Positions 1 through 6,721 of a stretch of DNA of 13,152 bases are shown in pieces (positions within the stretch are counted from its first letter, which is position 1; every line of letters starts with the position of its first letter). The notes beneath the pieces are model-generated. The model saw only the letters and a program-made list of their open reading frames with translations. It had not been told where the DNA came from and did no database searches. The translations under genes were made by a program, and so were the position numbers. Source of the DNA: an uncultured Chthoniobacterales bacterium (GTDB lineage: Bacteria > Verrucomicrobiota > Verrucomicrobiia > Chthoniobacterales > CAKUMP01); contig CAKUMP010000035.1 of the NCBI GenBank assembly GCA_934667795.1, forward strand, positions 1 through 13,152, read 5' to 3'.

Positions 1-42
1 TCCGCAATATAATAACACGAAAGACAGCCGAAATTTATGCAT
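1..42 (-). CDS. Partial gene at left edge, putative secreted protein (N-terminus only)
   Basis: An open minus-strand frame runs off the left edge. From the ATG at 42 it reads MHKFRLSFVLLYCG, which has the basic start and hydrophobic core of a signal peptide. An in-frame ATG at 72 would add MRTPNVIFLL; the upstream in-frame TGA is at 81-79. I prefer 42 because the operator/promoter copy at 82-99 lies just upstream and would leave little leader for the start at 72. Neither start has a clear ribosome binding site. The product cannot be identified from 14 to 24 residues. Its interest is positional: it is the first gene after the cluster and carries the same operator as the two genes on the right, so it probably belongs to the same regulon. 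Confidence 0.4.
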   Translation of the reverse strand, partial: MHKFRLSFVLLYCG

Positions 43-81
43 TAAAAGAAAAATAACGTTCGGGGTTCTCATAAGCTTTCA

Positions 82-99
82 TCTTTATTCCTACGTAAG
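82..99 (-). promoter_or_regulatory. Operator copy 1, CTTACGTAGG-AATAAAGA
   Basis: On the minus strand this reads CTTACGTAGGAATAAAGA, an exact 18-base match to the copy at 12237-12254. The core is one base short of the perfect palindrome CTTACGTAAG. It faces the gene that runs off the left edge. A TTGACG (110-105) just upstream could be a -35 element, with a poor -10 (TAAAGA, 87-82) 17 bases further, which would put the operator in the spacer. Alternatively CATAAT (120-115) is the -10 and the operator lies downstream of the start site. The exact match 12 kb away argues for a regulator site rather than chance; the regulator family is unknown. Confidence 0.6.
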
Positions 100-136
100 A
101 ATTTCGTCAAGGAAATTATGAATAAATTACGTTCCT

Positions 137-231
137 GCATTCCGATATAATCCCAAGCACCAGAAACCGTCGCACTCCCAAATTAGCATTTTTCAAGTCG
201 GATTTGTGCTAATGCTTTTATACCGGAATGC
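137..231 (-). repeat. 95-base inverted-repeat element after the cluster (terminator or small mobile/REP-like element)
   Basis: The ends form an inverted repeat: GCATTCCGATATAA at 137-150 against TTATACCGGAATGC at 218-231. The arms are 14 bases with one mismatch, which becomes a G-U pair in minus-strand RNA. A second pair is nested inside: ATTAGCA at 182-188 and TGCTAAT at 207-213. The outer arm starts directly after the stop codon of the phosphatase-fold gene (234-232), so a minus-strand transcript would fold here at once. The bases after the stem are A/T-rich but there is no clean U-run. It may therefore be a transcript-stabilising or terminating hairpin, or a small palindromic repeat element. 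No second copy is in the window. Confidence 0.5.
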
Positions 232-951
232 TTAAAACTCTAAATCCACAATGATTGGAAAATGATCGGATGCCCTTTTTTCTTCGATCACTTCATGTTT
301 CACCATTTTGGGAATAAAATTTTTGAGTGCGACATAGTCAATCTCAATGTTTTCTGCGACGGAAGCACCTTGGAAAGTGGGTGCATTATTTTTATCTAAA
401 ACATCCCACCCGGAAGTCTCCAACAACCGTAATGATGGTGAATTTCTTGTCGCGTTAAAATCTCCTGCAAGAATCAGCGGGTTTTTATGATCTTCCAATA
501 ATTCTAAAAGCGTACCAATTTCCTGGACACGTATATCTGCGGTTAAATGATTAAAGTCCGCATGAATGGACAAAAAGGATATCATTTCTTTTACGCCCGG
601 CACATGCACCTGCACTTCCAGTGCCGAGCGTGGTTCCCTGCCTTTGACCTGAGAAAGCGTATAGCCCACCGTCTTTGTGATCGGGAACCGGGAAAGCACC
701 CCAATCCCGTATTCTCCATCTTCCATAAAGCACGATTGTTTGAATCGCGCTTCCATTCCAAGTGCCGCACCAAGCACTTTCATCTGATCCTGTTTACCGC
801 TTCGCTTATTGTTTCGATCAATCTCTTGCAATGCCACAATATCCGGGTTGAGTGCCCTCAACACCGAAGCGATTCGAGTCAGATCGACTCTTCCATCCAT
901 TCCTAATCCATGTCGGATATTATAAGAAACAATGCGTAGTTTTGTGTGCAT
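232..951 (-). CDS. Endonuclease/exonuclease/phosphatase family protein
   Basis: A 239-residue single-domain protein with the complete metal-dependent EEP (DNase I-like) active site: SYNIRHG with Asn11, LQEID with Glu43, the His of SIHADF (His130), GDFNA (Asp164, Asn166), IDYV (Asp205) and SDHFPI (Asp229, His230). The family hydrolyses phosphodiesters or phosphomonoesters in nucleic acids, inositol phosphates, phospholipids and other substrates; nothing here fixes the substrate. It has no signal peptide, unlike the six genes upstream, so it probably acts in the cytoplasm. I chose ATG at 951 because AAAGAG lies five bases upstream. A GTG at 957 would add two residues. It starts 30 bases after the LamG gene's stop and is the last gene of the cluster; the inverted-repeat element follows at once. 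Confidence 0.88.
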   Translation of the reverse strand: MHTKLRIVSYNIRHGLGMDGRVDLTRIASVLRALNPDIVALQEIDRNNKRSGKQDQMKVLGAALGMEARFKQSCFMEDGEYGIGVLSRFPITKTVGYTLSQVKGREPRSALEVQVHVPGVKEMISFLSIHADFNHLTADIRVQEIGTLLELLEDHKNPLILAGDFNATRNSPSLRLLETSGWDVLDKNNAPTFQGASVAENIEIDYVALKNFIPKMVKHEVIEEKRASDHFPIIVDLEF

Positions 952-981
952 ATGCACTCTTTGATAAGGTAAAGTAACTAT

Positions 982-1758
982 TCATGGTGTTTCGCGATTT
1001 TCTACAAAATCCTGAAGACCGGTTTTCATAATCTTGTGAATGTCTTCTTCGCTCAGAGCTGTATCTCCAAAATACCCGAGGTCATCCACGAATGATCCTT
1101 CCGGGAGTCCTGAAAGGCCGACAAAACGAGGTTGTGCCCCATCTGTTTGATCTGCTTCGGGAATAGAAAGTGGCTCGCTAGGTTTTTGGACAATACACAT
1201 ACCATTCTCATACAGGGAGATCATCCCTTCTTCAAAAATCATGGCATAATGCGTCCAACTTCCAGGGTATAATTCCTTGTGTCTTGGCGATGCCGCCAGA
1301 CTCTCGGACAGAGTAGCAAAACGCAATCCCAATGCGCTATGGACAGCAAGTCGCCAGTCACCGTTACGTTTTTTGGAAGATATGGATTGGCGCACCAGGA
1401 AAGAAAAACCTATATCGTCTTTAATTTGCTCCGGAAGATAAATCCACGCGACCACACTCATCCGTTGGATTTCTTCGCCAAGCTTTGTATAAGGGTCCTC
1501 TTTGAGCGACTGCTTGATGCCTCCCTTTGGACCGATCACTTTTAAACTGCTCCCTCCGAATTTAGGATTTTCGTAAGAAACTTCAAAAGCTTCTGGACTA
1601 CTGTATTCCATATTCAGATTATTGCCGCTGGAATCCAGTGCGACATTCACACCCTCTTCGTCAAAATAAAAGAAAGCGTCTTTGTCTGTTGCGTGAAGTC
1701 CCCCGCCGGGCAATAGCACGGCAGCCAGTAGTGGAAGATAATATTTTGATGGTTTCAT
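982..1758 (-). CDS. Secreted LamG/concanavalin A-like domain protein
   Basis: A 258-residue protein with a signal peptide (residues 1 to about 23, probable cleavage after LHA) and one LamG-like jelly roll. Landmarks are the opening FYFDEEG (30-36), the strand SVVAWIYLP (101-109), WTHYAMIF (168-175), a YENG turn (183-186) and the closing VDDLGYFGDTALSEEDI (224-240), the usual LamG_3 ending. Such domains bind carbohydrate or act as structural modules in secreted enzymes and adhesins; no catalytic domain is attached here. It lies 14 bases after the stop of DUF4838 protein C, so it is almost certainly co-transcribed. Its leader is strikingly like that of protein C (SKYYLPLLAA against SKYYFLLLAA), which suggests duplication or exchange of the leader. 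The ligand is unknown. Confidence 0.8.
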   Translation of the reverse strand: MKPSKYYLPLLAAVLLPGGGLHATDKDAFFYFDEEGVNVALDSSGNNLNMEYSSPEAFEVSYENPKFGGSSLKVIGPKGGIKQSLKEDPYTKLGEEIQRMSVVAWIYLPEQIKDDIGFSFLVRQSISSKKRNGDWRLAVHSALGLRFATLSESLAASPRHKELYPGSWTHYAMIFEEGMISLYENGMCIVQKPSEPLSIPEADQTDGAQPRFVGLSGLPEGSFVDDLGYFGDTALSEEDIHKIMKTGLQDFVENRETP

Positions 1759-1772
1759 TTTATGGATTGTGT

Positions 1773-4190
1773 TTATGGTTTCTGATGCGTTTCCCCAACG
1801 GAAAGAAGTTCCTCCTGCACTTTGGTGTCATTCATCCGGGGGCCGACAAATACAAAACTGGGTGCCATCAACCCGGCAACCCCGATCTCATTACGTTGTG
1901 TCTTGTGCACAGCCACTGCCACACGGTTTTTCCCGTCGCGAATTACGGCGTTAGTAATGTCATGGATATGTGGCTCGCGGAACCCCTGTTTGCTTCCTAC
2001 AAATTCCTCATTAATCCACACCTTCGATTCGGTTTCCAACTTGCCTAAAAATAGTCCTACCCCGGAGTTCTCGGGAATTTTTGATCCATCAAAATCAAAG
2101 TAATACCAGACAGTGCCCCCATCCGCCCATGGCAGACCTTGTGCGTCCCACGTAGCACTGCTCGTGGCGATTCTTACCAACTGATCCAGATTGTAATCGG
2201 CTGCAAACATTCGCATCTGCTCGCCCGCATTATTGGGATCAAAACGCACGGGCAATCTGTCTGGCACTTCGTAAATGATCTTATAAGGATTTGTGGAAAA
2301 TTTCAGTCCTTGTGTCAATTCGTCTTTAAATCGGGTTTCAAGATATCCACGCCCGCTCCTGGAAACATTGAAGACGCTTTCTGTGGCCATGCGGTCATGT
2401 TCCGCCAGCATTTCAGCATGAAGCTTATTTGCGGTGGCATAGTCAAATTTCTGTACCTCGCTACGCATTGCCAGATACCGTTTCAGTTGTTTCCATGGGT
2501 GCCTTTGCTGACGTATAAGTACCTTTTGTTGGTTGGTTGTCGCGAGTTTCTCTGCTTTGTCGAAAGCCGTCAGAATGTCTTTTGTAAACTCCGGACTGTA
2601 AATCAATGTATAGGCAAAAAACGAACCTGCTTCCTGCCTTGCATCGTTCTGGCGGGCAATTTGTTTCAGATAAATATCTTCCATGACCGCTCCCGCCTTT
2701 TCTCCAAAAGCAGCCAGTGCGTATTTATTTAATTCCTCTTTCCAGGAACGATCCGTATCCCACACCATCCGTGCATAGATGTAGTCTGACGGACCAAGTA
2801 CTGCCCAGGCAGGCATGCCTTTCACGGTCGGTAACAGAAAACCGTGCTTGTGATAAAATGGTATATCCTCTCCCCATATCTGTACCTTGGTGTAAGGAAG
2901 AATGGCTTCCGCCAGATTCCATGAAAATCCGCCGAAATACATGGGATTCCCCTGTTTTTTGGAAATCTCGGCCCATTGCTCCATATTAGAGCGATAAACG
3001 GAACGCGATGGACTGCGCTCATCCATGGCCGAATGGTAACGAGAGTAGGTATTGTCCATCACGCCAATCACAAACCGTGGATGCAGGGGATAATTTTTGG
3101 AAGGTGGTCCGGCATTGCAGTTGTAAAAATGTTGTCCCAGGTAAAGATTCGGAAACTCATCCTCCAGTTGCGTGAATACTTCATTGGCAAGATAGATCCC
3201 TTCATTGGTACGATCCACAAGACCACTCATCGGATCTATCCGTCCTTCGTTAATAGCCAGCGTAGCAGAGCTCATCGAAAAAACATCGCCAGGACTAGGA
3301 CCAACGCTTAACGCAACCTTCTTGTCCTTGGACCATTTCTTCTTCTCAAAAGTGTCTCTGACATAACGAACCAGAATATCAATCAACGCCGGATTCGATG
3401 TTTCAAATTTTCCTTTCTTACGTCCAGATGTTCCATCCGGATTTTGATTCCACCCCAGAAGTTCCGGATTTTTTTCAAAATCATCCGCATACCGCTTCAT
3501 AATAACCGACCAGGCAAAAGCATCGTGCAGGACCAGTGCTTCATCGAACTTTTCCTTTCTGTCTTCATTATCATCCAGACGCATCCGTCGTTTCCAGGTT
3601 TCGAGTTCGTCCTTTTGTTGTTTGTCAAAATAATTGATCGCGCTGATGCCCAACGTTGCCAAAGCAAAAGCCGGATGTTTTTCCACATCAACAGAAGCGA
3701 TCTCGACATCCGGCATTTCAGGAATCCTTTCTCCAAGTGCTCCGGGCATTACCCAGGCACACCCCAGACGCTCCAGTAATTCATACACACCATTCAAAAC
3801 TCCTTTGGAGGACACTCCAGCAATCCACACACTCCCATTATCTGTCTTCAAATGGAAACCTCCGGTAGAAAGCGGATTGTCCGGTTTTGCGACCTTCACT
3901 CCCCCTGTCTCCGCCAGTCTGCCCAGCACCACCGCAGGAGGCTCGATTTCTTCCAGTTCTTTAACCTCTTTCAACGGAAGCTCTGCTCCGCTCATGGTGG
4001 AAAAATGGTAATTCAATTCCTGCACCGCGAATTGAAGTTTTGGATTTTCCGCCCATTCGGTTGCATCCACGTAGATCGCTCCAAGTGGTTTGCCCTGTTT
4101 GATAAGCAAAATGTCCTCGGCTGTCAGAGAATATGGCATTACGAAAATCGCAGCAGCCAATAATAGAAAGTAATATTTCGATAATATCAT
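1773..4190 (-). CDS. DUF4838 protein C, secreted, GH67-like N-terminal domain
   Basis: An 805-residue protein. The signal peptide ends near SLTA-ED (24). Residues about 30-175 resemble the alpha-glucuronidase (GH67) N-terminal domain, with LERLGCAWVMPGALGERIP at 139-157. Residues about 180-640 are the DUF4838 region, with NPALIDILVRYVRDTF (266-281), HPRFVIGV (370-377), GGFSWNLAEAILPYTKV (420-436) and EAGSFFA (520-526). Residues about 680-785 form a galactose-binding-like beta sandwich (VWYYFDFD, KVWINEEFVG, DITNAV). Probable role: extracytoplasmic glycan hydrolysis or binding; activity unproven. I chose ATG 4190, seven bases after the stop of protein B, with AAGAA just before it, because upstream starts would bury the signal peptide. 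It parallels B over its whole length, but where A and B have PxDGG it reads PSPGD (299-302). Confidence 0.85.
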   Translation of the reverse strand: MILSKYYFLLLAAAIFVMPYSLTAEDILLIKQGKPLGAIYVDATEWAENPKLQFAVQELNYHFSTMSGAELPLKEVKELEEIEPPAVVLGRLAETGGVKVAKPDNPLSTGGFHLKTDNGSVWIAGVSSKGVLNGVYELLERLGCAWVMPGALGERIPEMPDVEIASVDVEKHPAFALATLGISAINYFDKQQKDELETWKRRMRLDDNEDRKEKFDEALVLHDAFAWSVIMKRYADDFEKNPELLGWNQNPDGTSGRKKGKFETSNPALIDILVRYVRDTFEKKKWSKDKKVALSVGPSPGDVFSMSSATLAINEGRIDPMSGLVDRTNEGIYLANEVFTQLEDEFPNLYLGQHFYNCNAGPPSKNYPLHPRFVIGVMDNTYSRYHSAMDERSPSRSVYRSNMEQWAEISKKQGNPMYFGGFSWNLAEAILPYTKVQIWGEDIPFYHKHGFLLPTVKGMPAWAVLGPSDYIYARMVWDTDRSWKEELNKYALAAFGEKAGAVMEDIYLKQIARQNDARQEAGSFFAYTLIYSPEFTKDILTAFDKAEKLATTNQQKVLIRQQRHPWKQLKRYLAMRSEVQKFDYATANKLHAEMLAEHDRMATESVFNVSRSGRGYLETRFKDELTQGLKFSTNPYKIIYEVPDRLPVRFDPNNAGEQMRMFAADYNLDQLVRIATSSATWDAQGLPWADGGTVWYYFDFDGSKIPENSGVGLFLGKLETESKVWINEEFVGSKQGFREPHIHDITNAVIRDGKNRVAVAVHKTQRNEIGVAGLMAPSFVFVGPRMNDTKVQEELLSVGETHQKP

Positions 4191-4197
4191 TTCTTGT

Positions 4198-6678
4198 TTA
4201 GTCAGCGATTTCACCTTCCTTGATTGCTTCCTCGACGCCACCGGGCAGGATACGCACGAGCGGGGCGACATCTTCTGCCTGTGGCACACGCGGACCACTG
4301 AAGACAAAGCTGGGCATAATCAGACCCCCTACGAATAATTCCGAGATACCATGACGAGTCGTCTGAATCACCACCAGGTTGTCACCGCCGGGGATAATAG
4401 CATCGGTCAAATCGAACACCTTGGGTGAGCGCAGGCCGGCTGCACTACGAGCGATGAATTTATCGTTGCACCACACCGCCAGACGGTTTTCGGCACCGCC
4501 GACAAACAGACCGTAGCCGCCAGACTTCTCCGGATTTTCGGGCAGTTTGAAATGAATGCGATACCAGGCAGATCCCTGCGGAAATCCGCTCAATCCCTGA
4601 GCATCCCAGGTGGACTGGAAAGTTTCGGTCTCAATGAAACGCGAGTCGTCAATTTTGCTGCCCCAGAAGCGGTGCTCGGCTCCAAGATTGTTGACATCAA
4701 AAGCCGTCTTAAGACGATTCGGAATCTGGTAGGCAATAGCGTAGTCCCCGCTCGAATAGCGGATCGCCTCGTCAAGCCAGGTACCGTAGCGTTTGAAATA
4801 CTCATGTCCCATTTTATTGACAAAATGCATATTCCGGTCGGCTACTTCGGTGAGCGTACCGGTGACTTTTTCAAACTCCTTCTTTGCTCCTGAGAAATCG
4901 AAAGCGGTATAACTCCGGTGCATCGCGAGAAAGTGTTTGAGCGTCAGCAACGGATAGCGCGCGTCGATGATACGGCGTTTGTGACTCTCTTCTGTGGCCG
5001 CAGCCAGTGCCTGCTCGAAACGTTTCTCCTCAGCAGCCACAAAAGCATCATCATAGAGCAGCGGCATGGCAAAGAAGGAACCTGCTTCGTGAGAGGATTC
5101 GCTCTGGCGTCGTGCCAATTCCAGATAATACCCCTCCATCAAGGGAGCTGCCTCAGATCCGTAGGATTTCACACAAAACTCTCGTAGCAAATCACGCCAA
5201 TCGAGTTCGGCATTCCACATCAGCTTGATGCCAACATAGTCGTGAGCAGCCGTAAGGTACCAGGATTTTGCCATGTTGGTTCTTTTGATACGATAACCGT
5301 TGCTGCTATAGATAGGAAAGTCGTCGCCGCTGATCTTGACACGCGTATAGGGCAATACGGCGTCGGCCGGGTTCCAGTTGTAGTCGCCATGCCCCAGGAT
5401 GTTTCCTTGCTCGCGTGCCAGCTCCCCCCAGCGCAATACAACGTCGCGATAGTAGGTGCGTGAGCGTGATGTCTCGTCTTCCATGCTATGAAAACGCGAG
5501 ACATTCAGGTCACGGATAGTGGCCACCAGGCGTGGGTGTGGCTTGTAACGCATCGGGAAGTCGGCATGCCAGGAGTAAATAATAAGCCCGAGGTGAAGGT
5601 TGGGAAATTCTTTCTCGGTGCGTTCAAGAATCTGGTTAATAAAAAGGACGCAGACATCCGTGCCATCGAGTTTGCCCGTATCGTAGGTGATGCGTTGTAC
5701 CCCGGCGTTGACCGACTCCGGCGAGAGCGAAAGCGACCCTCCGTCGTTGGGTCCCATACCCATGCTGACAACAGCATCGTTCGCCCAGCCGTTACGCTGA
5801 AAAGTGTCGCGAATGTATTCGATGGCAATCTCGATCGCACGTGGGTTAGTGCTTTCAAGCTGACCGCCGCCACGCACCAGGCTACCGTCCGGTTTGCGAA
5901 CCAGACCATATAGCTCGGGATTCTCCTCGAACTCGTCTTTAAATTTACGGATAATCGCGCCCCAGGCGTGGCCACCGGCTGGCAGACCATAGCGCATTTT
6001 GGAGCCGTAGATGTTGGCCTTATGGCGCAGACCCCACATCCGCAGTTCGCCCCACTGATCTTCCACCGGAGCACTGCCATAATACAGGTCACGGATGGCA
6101 AAGGAAGGCATTTCCTGAATGTCGCCGTCGGCTACGACTACGGTATCCAGCTTGGGAATGATTTCGCCAGCCTCGCCAGGCATCACCCAGGCACAACCAA
6201 GTTGCTCAAGCATGGCATAGATGGCGTGAGAAGCACCAAAATCACTGGCACCGCCCAGCAGTACCAATCCATCGCTTGCCTTCACTCGGAATGCGTCGCG
6301 GGAAGGGTCGTCGGCTTCCTTGTCAGGAGTTGCACCCATTTGATTGGCCAGAGATCCTATCACAATTGCCGGTTTTTGCACCTGCTGCGGATTATCTGTC
6401 ACCACAATCTCCACCGTCGCTCCGCTCATTTTCTGCAAATGTTCCTGCAGGTCGATGATTGAAACTGCCAGTGCCTTGGCATCCATCTCATCAACCGATA
6501 GCTTGTCGAGGTCGCGGTGACGAGGCCAGTCAGTATCCTGCTCGATTGGCGCATGGTAGATTTTAGCGACAGGTGCTCGGTCCTTGATAATAGGCGTATC
6601 GCCATAGGTCGTCATGGTAAACGCCAGCAGTGAACAGGACACGATTCGGGTTATTTTTTTCGAATAGAAATATTTCAT
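4198..6678 (-). CDS. DUF4838 protein B, secreted, GH67-like N-terminal domain
   Basis: An 826-residue protein with the same architecture as C. The signal peptide runs to about residue 26 (TTYG-DTP). The GH67-like N-terminal domain ends in LEQLGCAWVMPGEAGEIIP (157-175). The DUF4838 region (about 190-650) contains MGPNDGGSLSLS (308-319), HPRLVATIRD (381-390), NWNPADAVLPYTRVKISGDD (434-453) and EAGSFFA (531-537). A C-terminal beta sandwich (about 690-795) contains AWYRIHFKLPE, LAVWCNDKF and the shared ending MPSFVFSGPR. ATG 6678 is chosen because it puts the signal peptide at the start; there is no clear Shine-Dalgarno. Protein A's stop lies 43 bases upstream. Hand counts on sample lines put this gene at about 43-68% G+C, against about 33-52% for neighbours, so it may have a separate history. 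Substrate unknown. Confidence 0.86.
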   Translation of the reverse strand: MKYFYSKKITRIVSCSLLAFTMTTYGDTPIIKDRAPVAKIYHAPIEQDTDWPRHRDLDKLSVDEMDAKALAVSIIDLQEHLQKMSGATVEIVVTDNPQQVQKPAIVIGSLANQMGATPDKEADDPSRDAFRVKASDGLVLLGGASDFGASHAIYAMLEQLGCAWVMPGEAGEIIPKLDTVVVADGDIQEMPSFAIRDLYYGSAPVEDQWGELRMWGLRHKANIYGSKMRYGLPAGGHAWGAIIRKFKDEFEENPELYGLVRKPDGSLVRGGGQLESTNPRAIEIAIEYIRDTFQRNGWANDAVVSMGMGPNDGGSLSLSPESVNAGVQRITYDTGKLDGTDVCVLFINQILERTEKEFPNLHLGLIIYSWHADFPMRYKPHPRLVATIRDLNVSRFHSMEDETSRSRTYYRDVVLRWGELAREQGNILGHGDYNWNPADAVLPYTRVKISGDDFPIYSSNGYRIKRTNMAKSWYLTAAHDYVGIKLMWNAELDWRDLLREFCVKSYGSEAAPLMEGYYLELARRQSESSHEAGSFFAMPLLYDDAFVAAEEKRFEQALAAATEESHKRRIIDARYPLLTLKHFLAMHRSYTAFDFSGAKKEFEKVTGTLTEVADRNMHFVNKMGHEYFKRYGTWLDEAIRYSSGDYAIAYQIPNRLKTAFDVNNLGAEHRFWGSKIDDSRFIETETFQSTWDAQGLSGFPQGSAWYRIHFKLPENPEKSGGYGLFVGGAENRLAVWCNDKFIARSAAGLRSPKVFDLTDAIIPGGDNLVVIQTTRHGISELFVGGLIMPSFVFSGPRVPQAEDVAPLVRILPGGVEEAIKEGEIAD

Positions 6679-6721
6679 GATTTTGTGTGTGGATATCGGT
6701 CTTTTTTTTATTAAATAAATA

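Noticed and set aside
121..136. Further TACGTA operator copy at ATTACGTTCC
   Set aside because: The palindrome is broken (TTACGTTC) and the conserved ATAAA is absent on the expected side.
2139..2732. Plus-strand open frame of 197 codons
   Set aside because: It lies wholly inside DUF4838 gene C on the other strand, has a cysteine-rich, domain-less translation and no start signal. The same holds for the frames at 5505-6101, 5968-6462 and 8546-9028.
6679..6721. Promoter or terminator between DUF4838 genes A and B
   Set aside because: The 43 bases are T-rich on the plus strand with no stem or promoter-like pair; read-through is the simpler reading.
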